Assembly: GCF_000820045.1 (NCBI RefSeq)
Contig: NZ_CDBJ01000016.1
Span: 57,423-121,422, forward strand
DNA: 64,000 nt
Direction: 5' to 3'
DNA from: Aeromonas rivuli
Lineage (GTDB): Bacteria > Pseudomonadota > Gammaproteobacteria > Enterobacterales > Aeromonadaceae
Shown: positions 36,905-45,393 of the stretch, piece after piece
Position numbering within the stretch: position 1 is the stretch's first letter
How the letters are laid out: each line of letters opens with the position of its first letter
Program-made: the position numbers and the translations under genes
The notes under the pieces: model-generated
The model's database searches: none
The model's input: the letters and a program-made list of their open reading frames with translations, nothing else
What the model was told of the DNA's origin: nothing

Positions 36905-38155
36905 CTACAGCCAGGGACGCAGCGGCAGCCAATGGCTCAGGCGGGCGATCAGGCGCCGCCACCAGGAGGAGACGGGATCGGGCTCGGCGGTCACCCCTTG
37001 CCAATGGGTCAGCCAGGCCTGCAGCTCGGCGCAGAGCGGCCCGCTATTGAGGCGCAGCATCAGTTCGGTGTTGAGGTGAAAGGAGCGCGGATCCAGATTG
37101 AAGCTGCCGAGCAGGGCCTCCCGCTCCCCCAGCAAGATCAGCTTGGCATGCAGGCTGAGCCCGCTGCTGGCCGGCAGCTCGGCCAGTCCGATACCCTGGC
37201 GCAACAACCAGGGTCTGTGGCGATAATAGGCACCATGCACCAGGGGCACGTCCGTGCTGGCCAGGGAGTTGGTGAGCAGCCTGATGGCGATCCCCTGTCG
37301 GCGCAGACGCTGCAATTCACGGCGCAGGCCCCGGGTCAGGATGAGGTAGGGACTCACCAGTTGCAGCATGCCCTGACACTCCCCCAGCCGTCGCCACAGG
37401 TAGCGGGCCGTGCCAGGCCGGGAGACCAGCCCCTTGCCAGGCCGGTCGAACAGCACCTCGGCCCGGCCCGGATGCCAGGTCAGCGGAGCCGGATCCTCAA
37501 ACAGATCAGCGGGCAGATCGTAGATGGCAGCAACGGTGGGCTCGGTGAGGCTGAGCAGGAAATCGTTGATCACTCCCGCCTCCATCCGACCGGGACGACG
37601 GCGCAGCAAGCGGCGAACAGGTTGGCTCCAGCGGCTACACCAGAACTGATCGAATCCCTGCTCCAGTGACTGGCAGAGGGGGCCCCGGCAGCCAATGTCC
37701 AGATCGAGGAAGTGGGGACCGGTGCCCAGGCCGAAGTAGGCATCGCCGATGTTGCGCCCCCCCAGAATGCCGGTATTGCCATCCACCAGCAGCAGCTTGT
37801 TGTGCATGCGGTGATTGAGGCGACGGAAGCTGAAGCAGGCCTCCAGCAGCAGCGCCAATGGCCGCCAGCCCCTCAACCAGAACGGATTGAACAGCCGCAC
37901 CTCGATGCCGGGCTCGCAGGCCACCATCTCCAGGAAGCGATTCTCCCCGGCGTAGAGATCGTCGATAAGCAGCTGCACGCGCACCCCGCGCCGGGCGGCG
38001 CACAGCAACTCGGCCAGCAGCAGCTTGCCGCTGCCATCCTCGGCCCAGCTGTAATACTGGGCCTGAACTCGGCTACGGGCGGCGCGGATCAGGGCCAGAC
38101 GCTGTTTCAGGGCCAATGACGGCTCGGCCAATAGCACGAATTCCCCTTCCTTCAC
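36905..38155 (-). CDS. Phospholipase D-like cardiolipin synthase (ClsC/YmdC-like)
   Basis: 416 residues, two PLD-type phosphodiesterase domains. The first HKD motif is complete (HNKLLLVDG, about residues 118-126, then GGRNIGD). The second reads HAKLILLGE followed by LLGSFNLDPRS, so the usual Asp eight residues along is replaced by Gly. The SFNLDPRSxxLNTE element is characteristic of ClsC-type cardiolipin synthases. No signal peptide; a short hydrophobic stretch is near residue 95. The start may be the GTG at 38155 or one at 38137, which has a stronger AAGGAAGGGG upstream. Probably acts on phospholipids; substrate pair unproven. Confidence 0.8.
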   Translation of the reverse strand: MKEGEFVLLAEPSLALKQRLALIRAARSRVQAQYYSWAEDGSGKLLLAELLCAARRGVRVQLLIDDLYAGENRFLEMVACEPGIEVRLFNPFWLRGWRPLALLLEACFSFRRLNHRMHNKLLLVDGNTGILGGRNIGDAYFGLGTGPHFLDLDIGCRGPLCQSLEQGFDQFWCSRWSQPVRRLLRRRPGRMEAGVINDFLLSLTEPTVAAIYDLPADLFEDPAPLTWHPGRAEVLFDRPGKGLVSRPGTARYLWRRLGECQGMLQLVSPYLILTRGLRRELQRLRRQGIAIRLLTNSLASTDVPLVHGAYYRHRPWLLRQGIGLAELPASSGLSLHAKLILLGEREALLGSFNLDPRSFHLNTELMLRLNSGPLCAELQAWLTHWQGVTAEPDPVSSWWRRLIARLSHWLPLRPWL

Positions 38156-38347
38156 CCTGCCCCCTCGTCATCGCCTTGTCATGGTCATGGCCCATATAGT
38201 GACAGAACTGGTCGCCATAAGGAGCCCCCATGAACCTCAGCCAGCAGGCGTCACATCCTCCCGCTTGTCCGCCCCGCCATCAGCCTGAATGGCCATTGCC
38301 TCTCTGGTTTCTCCACCATCCGGATCCGGACCTCAGAGAGACCCGCA

Positions 38348-39775
38348 TCAGTGCTGAGCGGTGGTGGCTTCAATCGCTGCGGCCTTGCCCTCTATCTGGG
38401 GCAGGCTGAACCGGTAGGCGACATAGTATTTGTAGATGGTGCCCACATAGTTGATGGGGCCCTGTCCCACCTCCTTGGCCACCAGCTGTTCGACGTTGCC
38501 AAACCAGACATCGGGATCCAGCCCCTGGTCTGCGGCCTTGTCCCGCAAGCTCTGCAACCGGTTAGGTCCGGCGTTGTAGGCGGCCAGCGCCAGCAGGTGA
38601 CGATTGAGCACATCTATCTTGGGATCCTGGAAATAGGTGTCGAGCAGGAAGCGCAGATAACGGCAGGCTGCCTCCACATTGCCCTCCAGGGTGGCCAGCC
38701 TGGCGCCATTGATGCCCACCTCTGCGCCAGCCACGGGCCGCAGTTGCATCAGGCCTATGGCCCCTCCCGGGGAACGGGCGCCGGGATCCAGGCCAGACTC
38801 CTTATAGGCCAGCGCCGCCAGCATCAGCCAGTCCAGCTGATACTGCTTGGCATACTTCTCCAGCACGGTACGAATGCGGGTCAGACGGGAGAGCCGTTCG
38901 GTGGCAAGCAGGTTGCTCATGGGATCGCTCTGACTCAGCAGGCGCCGCAGCATGAGATCGCTGTAGAGGCGCCGGCTGTCGGTCTTTGCCAGGTAGCGGT
39001 TGGCGGCATCCAGCAGCCCGGTGCTGTGCTTGGGCAGCGCCCAGGCACTCTTGCCGTTGTCACGCAGGGGCACCAGCTTGTGCGCCTTGAGGCCGGGCAA
39101 CATGTCGAGCCAGATCCGCCCCTTGAAGCTGTCGGTCACCGTCAGCGGCACCAGACCGGCGGCCACCATCTCCAGCAGATCGCCATCCTGCAGGTATTCG
39201 GGCACTGTCTCGATATAGACGGGGGGCAGGCCCAGCTCCCGCAGCAGACGATTGAGATGCTGCAGGCTCTCGTAATAGCTTGAGCTTTCGCGCACCCAGA
39301 TGCGTCTGCCGGAGAGTTGGGTGATGCGGTTGAAGGCGGGCAGATCCTTCTGACTCACCACCCACTCCTCGATGGGCGCTATCACCGGCTGGGTAAAGCT
39401 GACCTGTTCCAGGCGCCCCTGGGTCACGGTGAGGTTGGCCGCCACCATGTCGCCACGCCCCTCGGCCAGATAATCGAGCAGCTTGTCCTGGCGTACCGGC
39501 ACGTAGACCACCTTGAGCTTGATGGGATCCTTGGCCAGATAGGTTTGATTGAGCCAGCGTTCGAAGCCTTGCAGCTGATTGACCAGCACCCCGCGCTCCA
39601 GCCCCTTGTCAAAGAAGAAGAAGCCGCGCTCATAGACCACCAGGGCCCGCAACTCCTTGCGCTGCAAGATATTGTCGAGATCCCCTGGCTGAGGGAGCAG
39701 GTGCGGCTTGAGATCCGCCGCCAACAGGGGGAGAGAGAATAACCAGGCCAGCAGAGCCCATAACCATAGCCGCAT
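38348..39775 (-). CDS. mltF: Membrane-bound lytic transglycosylase MltF-like
   Basis: 475 residues. A signal sequence (about 1-20) is followed by a periplasmic solute-binding-type domain (about 40-265) and a C-terminal SLT transglycosylase domain (about 290-450). The catalytic Glu lies in ALAYKESGLDP and is followed by GAIGLMQLRP and LALAAYNAGPNRL. It cleaves peptidoglycan glycan strands to 1,6-anhydro ends. The signal peptide has no lipobox Cys near residue 20, so it is probably not a lipoprotein, similar to E. coli MltF. AAGGAAGG precedes the ATG. Confidence 0.88.
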   Translation of the reverse strand: MRLWLWALLAWLFSLPLLAADLKPHLLPQPGDLDNILQRKELRALVVYERGFFFFDKGLERGVLVNQLQGFERWLNQTYLAKDPIKLKVVYVPVRQDKLLDYLAEGRGDMVAANLTVTQGRLEQVSFTQPVIAPIEEWVVSQKDLPAFNRITQLSGRRIWVRESSSYYESLQHLNRLLRELGLPPVYIETVPEYLQDGDLLEMVAAGLVPLTVTDSFKGRIWLDMLPGLKAHKLVPLRDNGKSAWALPKHSTGLLDAANRYLAKTDSRRLYSDLMLRRLLSQSDPMSNLLATERLSRLTRIRTVLEKYAKQYQLDWLMLAALAYKESGLDPGARSPGGAIGLMQLRPVAGAEVGINGARLATLEGNVEAACRYLRFLLDTYFQDPKIDVLNRHLLALAAYNAGPNRLQSLRDKAADQGLDPDVWFGNVEQLVAKEVGQGPINYVGTIYKYYVAYRFSLPQIEGKAAAIEATTAQH

Positions 39776-39894
39776 CTATTCGCCTTCCTTGACCGGTGCA
39801 CGCCGGATGGCCCCAATAATGATGAAAGATAGAACGAGACCCGGGGCAGAGGGGCCGACACGGCAGCATCCCGCTGCCGTGATCGAGGGGCACC

Positions 39895-40191
39895 CTAGAG
39901 TGAACGGGCCCGCAACTCGAAGATCAGCTTCTCGGCGGTGCAGGTAAATTGCAGACGCACCTTGAGCTCGACCCCGTCAGCCACCTGGCTCAGCTCGCAG
40001 CTCACGTCGGCCGCTTCGCTCACCTGCCTGGCCAGGGTCTCATAGCTGACCAGCTTGGCACGAGCAGCCTGCTCGGTCGGCGCCGCTATCACCAGATCCA
40101 GCACATCATCGCCTTCGCCAATGATGGTGCCTATCTCGGCAAAACAGCCGCAGCTGTCACAGGTCTCTTGCACTTTATCTTCTACCGACAT
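39895..40191 (-). CDS. YfcZ/YiiS family protein (DUF406)
   Basis: 98 residues. The N-terminal CDSCGCF motif (about residues 11-17) and overall alpha/beta pattern match the DUF406 family (E. coli YfcZ and YiiS), whose function is unknown. The Cys pair could bind metal or be redox-active. AGGAG precedes the ATG. The 300-base upstream region contains a terminator-like hairpin on the same strand that could act as an attenuator for this gene. Confidence 0.87.
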   Translation of the reverse strand: MSVEDKVQETCDSCGCFAEIGTIIGEGDDVLDLVIAAPTEQAARAKLVSYETLARQVSEAADVSCELSQVADGVELKVRLQFTCTAEKLIFELRARSL

Positions 40192-40490
40192 GATGACACT
40201 CCTACTTCAATAAGATGATTTCAAGCCCGAGGTATCGGGATGTCAGTTGTAACAGACGAGAGGGGGTGACGGGTTGGGCGAAATCAAGAGTGAGCCAAAT
40301 AAGGCGGCAACACCACCAAAAAAATACGGCGACCCAGGGCCGCCGTATCAAGTTGGTGCTACTCGTCCCCTCAACCGTCACCTCCTGTGACAGCTAGCCT
40401 TCGGCCAGAGACGGGACTCAGGATAGGGGGATGGAGATATGAATACAAATGGTATAAATTCATCTTAGAATTGAGGGAGATTCATAACAC
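40192..40490. other. Intergenic region between the YfcZ-like gene and a LysR gene
   Basis: 299 bases with divergent promoters, a minus-strand terminator (40318-40348) and a GTCAC-AGGAG-GTGAC hairpin on the minus strand. No protein gene is supported. Confidence 0.5.
40318..40391 (-). ncRNA. Candidate small RNA or attenuator with CsrA-type hairpin
   Basis: On the minus strand GTCAC-AGGAG-GTGAC (40377-40391) presents GGA in its loop, close to the CsrA-binding consensus. It is followed by TACGGCG/CGCCGTA and seven T residues (40318-40348). No upstream minus-strand gene needs this terminator, so it may end a small RNA or attenuate the downstream YfcZ-like gene. The 5' end is unknown. Confidence 0.35.
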
Positions 40491-41450
40491 ATGTTTCTGG
40501 AACAGCTGGTCCGCACCGATCTCAACCTGCTCATCATCTTGCAAGTGCTGCTGGAGGAGCGCAACGGCAGCCGCGCCGCCCGTCGCCTGCACCTCAGCCA
40601 ATCCGCCGTCAGCAAGGCCCTTGGCCGGTTGCGGGACGCCTTCGCCGATCCGCTGTTTATCCGATCCGCCTATGGTCTTGAGCCCACGCCGCGCGCCCTG
40701 GCCTTGCAGCAACAGTTACAGCCAATACTGCTCAGTCTGGACACCTTGCTGCAACCGCCCGCGTTCGACCCCTCGAGCTCGGAGCGCGAGTTCGTCATCG
40801 CCAGCATGGACAGCGCCTTCACCCTGTTTGCACCTCTCTACCTGCGCGAGCTCAAGCGTCGCGCCCCCAGGGTGCGGTTGCGCTACGAGGAGTGGACGGA
40901 GCACAGCCTGACCGAGATGGGTCAGGGTCAGGTCGATCTTGCCATCACGGTACGGGAGAACTGCCTCACCTCCGACTTTCGCCAGGACACCCTGCCCGGC
41001 ACCATCTGCCAGCGGCTGCTCGCCATCGACAACCTCACCTGCCTGGTGCGGCTCGATCACCAGGCCCTGACCGAGCCCGACTGGGATCTGGCCCGCTACC
41101 TCACCTATCCCCATGTGCAAACCTATTGCGAGGGACGGGATCGCTGGATGCTGGATCACAAGTTGGCGGGACAGGCGTTGCAACGCCGCATAGAGGCCAC
41201 GGTGCCCTCCTTCGAAGCGGCCCTGCGCATGAGCATGCACTCGGACATGATAGTGACCCTGTCACGCCTCTATGCCCGCCACGCCACCCAGGTCTACCCC
41301 TTGACCCAGCTGCCGCTGCCCATCGCCCTGGACAGCATCTCCCATCTGCTGATCTGGCATCAGAGCCATGAGGCCGACCCTGGCCATCGCTGGCTGCGGG
41401 AGACCCTGCTCGAGCTGATCCTCGCCGGGTTGGCGGAGGAAGCGGCCTGA
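40491..41450 (+). CDS. LysR family transcriptional regulator
   Basis: 319 residues. The N-terminal helix-turn-helix (about 8-65) reads LNLLIILQVLLEERNGSRAARRLHLSQSAVSKALGRLRD; its LDLNLL-type opening places it in the NodD/LeuO-like subgroup. The C-terminal substrate-binding-like domain (about 95-300) is complete. No neighbouring metabolic operon is divergent from it, so its target is unknown. GAGGGAG is positioned before the ATG. Confidence 0.88.
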   Translation: MFLEQLVRTDLNLLIILQVLLEERNGSRAARRLHLSQSAVSKALGRLRDAFADPLFIRSAYGLEPTPRALALQQQLQPILLSLDTLLQPPAFDPSSSEREFVIASMDSAFTLFAPLYLRELKRRAPRVRLRYEEWTEHSLTEMGQGQVDLAITVRENCLTSDFRQDTLPGTICQRLLAIDNLTCLVRLDHQALTEPDWDLARYLTYPHVQTYCEGRDRWMLDHKLAGQALQRRIEATVPSFEAALRMSMHSDMIVTLSRLYARHATQVYPLTQLPLPIALDSISHLLIWHQSHEADPGHRWLRETLLELILAGLAEEAA

Positions 41451-41496
41451 GCGCTGGCGAATAATGAGTAAGCCCCTCTCAGCCCGCCACAAACAA

Positions 41497-41521
41497 GGAG
41501 CCCGGCACTGGGCCGGGCTCC
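41497..41521. terminator. Hairpin between the LysR gene and yhgN
   Basis: GGAGCCCGGC / GCCGGGCTCC between convergent genes, sharing a 20-base core with the glpX terminator. No strong T-run, so efficiency is uncertain. Confidence 0.6.
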
Positions 41522-41563
41522 GTCTATCGTCCATGGGGTGGCGTACCCGGGCTTAGCTCACCC

Positions 41564-42157
41564 TTAGCCCACGACCAGCAAGTAGTGATGCACCCCATCG
41601 AGCAACATCTGCACCGCGATCATCACCAGCAGCATGCCCATCAGCCGCTCCACCGCCGTGAGTCCTCGCTCACCCAGCAGCTTGTTGAATACCTCGTAGA
41701 ACATCAGGATGACGGCGCTCGCCCCCCAGGCCATCAGCAGCGCCAGCGACCAGTCGGTCATGCGACCCGGCGCCTGGTTGGCAAGCAGCAGCAGGGAGGC
41801 CAGGATGGATGGCCCCGCAATCATGGGGATCGCCATGGGGACCAGGAAGGGCTCCTCCCCCGCGGCCAGCCCGGTCACCCCGCCGGGGCCCGGGAAGATC
41901 ATCTTGATGGCGATGAGGAAGAGAATGATGCCCCCCGCGATGCTCACCGCCTCCTGACGCAGATTGAGGAAGCTCAGGATCTGCTGACCGGCAAACAGGA
42001 AGCCCATCATGATGGCCAGGGAGAACAGCAGCTCGCGCATCATCACCTTGCGGCGCCGCTTGGGGTCGATATGGCGCAGGATCGAGAGGAACACCGGCAG
42101 GTTGCCGAGGGGATCCATGATCAGAAACAGCATGACGGCGGCGGAAAAAGTATCCAT
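41564..42157 (-). CDS. yhgN: MarC/YhgN family inner-membrane protein
   Basis: 197 residues from the ATG at 42157, the exact length of E. coli YhgN. Six transmembrane helices, with the family motif MDPLGNLPVFLSIL at residues 14-27 and PMAIPMIAGPSIL in the second half. Annotated elsewhere as neutral-amino-acid-type transporter by family, but the transport role is unproven. The open frame extends upstream to 42250 without similarity. Confidence 0.88.
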   Translation of the reverse strand: MDTFSAAVMLFLIMDPLGNLPVFLSILRHIDPKRRRKVMMRELLFSLAIMMGFLFAGQQILSFLNLRQEAVSIAGGIILFLIAIKMIFPGPGGVTGLAAGEEPFLVPMAIPMIAGPSILASLLLLANQAPGRMTDWSLALLMAWGASAVILMFYEVFNKLLGERGLTAVERLMGMLLVMIAVQMLLDGVHHYLLVVG

Positions 42158-42266
42158 AGCGCTTCCAGGGGAACAAGAACGAAGAGAGGGGCGAATATAG
42201 CAAAGGGAGGGGGTCTCTGCGAGCCCATGAGCGGGCTCGCAGTCACGCAATCATCGAAGCGGGTTG

Positions 42267-42512
42267 CTAGCCGTGGCGGCAGATCTTGTCGGCACGGGTC
42301 TGAAAACCCTGCTCACTGTCGATGAACTTGCCTCGCTCACGTAGGAAAGCGATGAGACCATCGGCATCCAGGTCGCTCATGCGGCACGTGTGGTAACGGG
42401 CATCGACACCAAAGTGACTGGCCATTGCCTGCTTGAGGCTCCCTTCGCTGAACGGCCCCCCCTCGGACAGCATCATCTCCATCACCGCATGACCATGGAT
42501 AGACTCGGACAT
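42267..42512 (-). CDS. yecH: YecH family protein (DUF2492)
   Basis: 81 residues matching E. coli YecH over its whole length: SIHGHAVMEMML at the N terminus, RYHTCRMSDLDADGLIAFL in the middle and the C-terminal KICRHG. Conserved His and Cys residues suggest metal binding. Function unknown. AGGTGAAAG precedes the ATG. Confidence 0.88.
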   Translation of the reverse strand: MSESIHGHAVMEMMLSEGGPFSEGSLKQAMASHFGVDARYHTCRMSDLDADGLIAFLRERGKFIDSEQGFQTRADKICRHG

Positions 42513-42717
42513 CTTTCACCTCCAAATGACCCTCATGAGCATCCATTACAACCTGCCCCAGGCGGGGACTCCTTGATATATGCCAATAAATGCGCAATTA
42601 ACCGCACGTCAGGCTGGCCCCGATGGTCTCTTTGTCGATAATGTGGCAACCGGATGAGGGGATGGCTACACTGGCGCCCTTTTCGCCACCACGACTGAAA
42701 ATAAGGACATTGGCGTC

Positions 42718-44001
42718 ATGCTGTTCCATGGACGGGCCTTCAAGCCCTGGCGGATCTGGACCCGCCGCCCCCTCTGGCTGAAGACCTTGATCGGCATGCT
42801 GACTGGCATCGCCATCGGTCTGGGCTGGAGTGAGCAAGCACTGCTGCTCAAACCCATAGGCACTCTGTTCGTCAACACCATACAGATGCTGATGGTGCCC
42901 CTCATTTTCTGCTCCATCATCGCCGGCCTCACCGGCCTGCTCAAGGGCCAGACCCTCGACCGCGTCGGGATGCGCGCCATCGGCTACTACCTCTGCTCCA
43001 CCGCCCTGGCCATCTGTATCGGCCTGATGATGGGCTGGCTGCTCGAACCCGGAGTCGGCGCCGATATGGGCCCCTACCAGCGGCCAGCGGCGATCCAGGA
43101 TCTGACCCTGGCCACGGCGCTGACCCAGCTGGTGCCGCGCAACCCCATCCAGGCCATCGTCGATGGCAAAATACTGCAGGTCATCGTCTTCGCGGTGGCC
43201 CTGGCTCTGGCGCTCAATGCCAGCGGTCGCCGTGGTCGTCCGGCCATACGTGCCTTCACCTCCCTGGCCGATGGCATGTTCACCCTGACCCAGATGGTGA
43301 TGTCCCTCGCCCCTTATGGGGTCTGCGCCCTGATGGCCTGGATGACGGGCAAGTATGGCGGGGCCATCATGCTGCCCCTGTTCAAGGTGATTGGCGCCGT
43401 CTACCTCGGCTGCCTGCTGCATGTGCTCGGTGTCTACAGCAGCCTGTTACTGCTGCTGGCACGGCTCAACCCGCTGCACTACTTCAAGAGCATCATCGAT
43501 GCCCAGGCGGTGGCCTTTACCAGCAGTTCGAGCGAGATCACTCTGCCCATCAGCCAGAGCTGTGCCGAACGCAGGCTGGGGGTGTCGCCCCGCATCGCCG
43601 CCAAGGTGCTGCCCATAGGCGCCACCATCAACATGGATGGCACCGCCCTCTATCAGGGGGTCACGGCCCTGTTCGTCGCCCAGGCCTTTGGGGTGGATCT
43701 CCACCTGTTCGACTATCTAATCATTATCAGTATCGTCACCCTGGCCAGCATAGGCACCGCCGGCACCCCGGGCACGGGTCTGATGCTGCTGACCCTGACC
43801 CTGACTGCGGTGGGCTTGCCTCTGGAAGGGGTGGCGCTGATCGCCGGCATAGATCGCATCCTCGACATGGCCCGTACCACGGTCAACGTCTCGGGCGATC
43901 TGCTGGTCTCAGTGTTGATCGGCCGCCGTGAAGATGAGCTGGATCTGGCGATCTACCAGGATCCCAGGGCCGGGGAAGAGAGTGATTTCAGCGCCCGCTG
44001 A
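42718..44001 (+). CDS. Dicarboxylate/amino acid:cation symporter (DAACS family)
   Basis: 427 residues with eight transmembrane helices and two re-entrant loops. The Ser-rich first hairpin reads TSSSSEITLPIS (about residues 263-274), and the second re-entrant region has SIGTAGTPGTG; helix 7 carries NMDGTALYQG, the NMDGT sodium/substrate-binding motif. It imports glutamate, aspartate or C4-dicarboxylates with Na+ or H+. ATAAGGACATTGGCGTC before the ATG gives an AAGGA ribosome-binding site. Confidence 0.92.
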   Translation: MLFHGRAFKPWRIWTRRPLWLKTLIGMLTGIAIGLGWSEQALLLKPIGTLFVNTIQMLMVPLIFCSIIAGLTGLLKGQTLDRVGMRAIGYYLCSTALAICIGLMMGWLLEPGVGADMGPYQRPAAIQDLTLATALTQLVPRNPIQAIVDGKILQVIVFAVALALALNASGRRGRPAIRAFTSLADGMFTLTQMVMSLAPYGVCALMAWMTGKYGGAIMLPLFKVIGAVYLGCLLHVLGVYSSLLLLLARLNPLHYFKSIIDAQAVAFTSSSSEITLPISQSCAERRLGVSPRIAAKVLPIGATINMDGTALYQGVTALFVAQAFGVDLHLFDYLIIISIVTLASIGTAGTPGTGLMLLTLTLTAVGLPLEGVALIAGIDRILDMARTTVNVSGDLLVSVLIGRREDELDLAIYQDPRAGEESDFSAR

Positions 44002-44016
44002 ACCAGGCCCAGCATG

Positions 44017-44062
44017 CCATCAACAAACAGGGGCCCAATCAAGGGCCCCTGTTTGTTGATGG
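44017..44062. terminator. Long bidirectional terminator
   Basis: CCATCAACAAACAGGGGCCC, a six-base loop, then its exact reverse complement: a 20-bp perfect stem between the symporter gene and the convergent DUF2007 gene. Confidence 0.88.
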
Positions 44063-44070
44063 ATGCCTCG

Positions 44071-44385
44071 TCAGGCATCGTGGGGATCATGGTGGCAACG
44101 CCAGCAGATCTCGAAGTTGGCCTCGTTTTCCTCCCCGCACTGGCCACAGAGCCAGCCATTGCCCTGCCGCTGCTGGTAGCGCTCTATCACCCGCCCGGCC
44201 CGGCTGCGATCCTGCTCACGTACCAGCAAGGTTACCTGCAGCAAGTCCACCGGCAGCTCACCGATGGCCCCGGCCAGCCCCTCACCGCTGAGCCTGACCG
44301 GGATCCCTTCCACTTCCAGCGCCCCCTTGAGGGCATGGGCCTCCAGAGTGTGAGAGGCGCGATACAGATTGAACCAGTTATCCAT
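44071..44385 (-). CDS. DUF2007 protein with C-terminal zinc ribbon
   Basis: 104 residues. The N-terminal part (about 1-70) matches DUF2007 (MDNWFNLYRASHTLEAHALKG with GIPVRLSGE), a small ferredoxin-like fold proposed to have a signalling role. The C terminus has two CxxC pairs (LCGQCGEEN and ICWRC), a RanBP2/zinc-ribbon-like finger. Function unknown. It starts nine bases after the LysR gene stop and is likely cotranscribed with it. Confidence 0.82.
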   Translation of the reverse strand: MDNWFNLYRASHTLEAHALKGALEVEGIPVRLSGEGLAGAIGELPVDLLQVTLLVREQDRSRAGRVIERYQQRQGNGWLCGQCGEENEANFEICWRCHHDPHDA

Positions 44386-44394
44386 CTTGCTCCT

Positions 44395-45297
44395 TCATAA
44401 CAGCTTGTCGATACCGAATTCTTCCCCGTGTTGCACCATGAAGTCGATGAAGACGCGCAACTTGCGCGGCATCAGCTGACGCTCAGGAAACAGCAGGTAG
44501 AGCGAAACTCTGGGTTGGCGCCACTCGGGCAACAGCGACACCAGACTGCCGGCCGCCAGTTCATCCTGACAGAGCATGGCGGGCAGAGAGGCCAGACCGA
44601 GCCCCACCTTGGCCGCCTCCCTGGCACAGGTAATATTGTTGACCACGAAGCGGGAGGGCGGATCCACCAGCACCTCCTCCTCCCCACGCTCGAAACTCCA
44701 ATGGTTGGTGAGAAAGCCGCTGCTGACCTTGATCCGCTCATGGCTCGCCAGATCCTCGGGCCGCAGAATGGCCCTATGACTCGCCAGATAAGCAGGACTG
44801 GCACAGAGGATCCGCTCCGTGCCCCACAGCCGGCGAGCCGCCAGGTTGGAGTCTATCATGTCGCCGACCCGCACCACGGCATCCAGCCCCTCGCTGATGG
44901 GATCCACCACCCGGTTGGTCAGCTCCAGCTCGACCTTGAGCGCGGGATAAGCCTGCAGAAAGCGGGCAACCATGCGGGCCACCACCATCTGCCCCGTCTC
45001 GATGGGCACCGCCAGCTTGAGCACTCCCGTCACCGCCTGCTGGCTGGCACTGAGCATCAGCTCGGCCTGGGCCAGCTCGTTCACCGCCTTGCTGCAGCGC
45101 AGGTAATACGCCTCCCCCGCCTCGGTCAGGGTGAGCTGACGGGTAGAACGATAGAGCAGTCGCACCCCGAGTCGCAGCTCCAGCTCGGCGATGCGACGAC
45201 TGACGGTCGCCTTGGTCATGCCCAGCTCTTGCGCGGCCGCGGTGAAGGAGCCCTTGTCGACAATCCGCACCAGAATAAGGGCTGCGTTCAAGTCCAT
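44395..45297 (-). CDS. LysR family regulator divergent from an EmrAB-like pump
   Basis: 300 residues. Helix-turn-helix at about 1-60 (SFTAAAQELGMTKATVSRRIAELE) of the CrgA/AaeR-like class; complete effector domain (about 88-295). It is divergent from the efflux genes at 45394 with a 96-base shared promoter region that contains GAAA-N5-TTTC and ACTGT/ACAGT half-sites, so it probably controls that pump. The inducer is unknown. Confidence 0.9.
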   Translation of the reverse strand: MDLNAALILVRIVDKGSFTAAAQELGMTKATVSRRIAELELRLGVRLLYRSTRQLTLTEAGEAYYLRCSKAVNELAQAELMLSASQQAVTGVLKLAVPIETGQMVVARMVARFLQAYPALKVELELTNRVVDPISEGLDAVVRVGDMIDSNLAARRLWGTERILCASPAYLASHRAILRPEDLASHERIKVSSGFLTNHWSFERGEEEVLVDPPSRFVVNNITCAREAAKVGLGLASLPAMLCQDELAAGSLVSLLPEWRQPRVSLYLLFPERQLMPRKLRVFIDFMVQHGEEFGIDKLL

Positions 45298-45393
45298 TGT
45301 TGCACCAGTGAAACTGTATTTCTCATGGAACGATACTAATCGAAACAGTGACAGGATGTTAGCCTGTTCACCTTAAGTTCAGGAATAGACCCC

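Noticed and set aside
38230..38409. 59-codon plus-strand frame with AAGGAG upstream of its ATG
   Set aside because: The ribosome-binding site is attractive, but the last third overlaps mltF in antisense and the composition (many Pro, His, Trp) does not look like a protein. Not strong enough to list as a gene.
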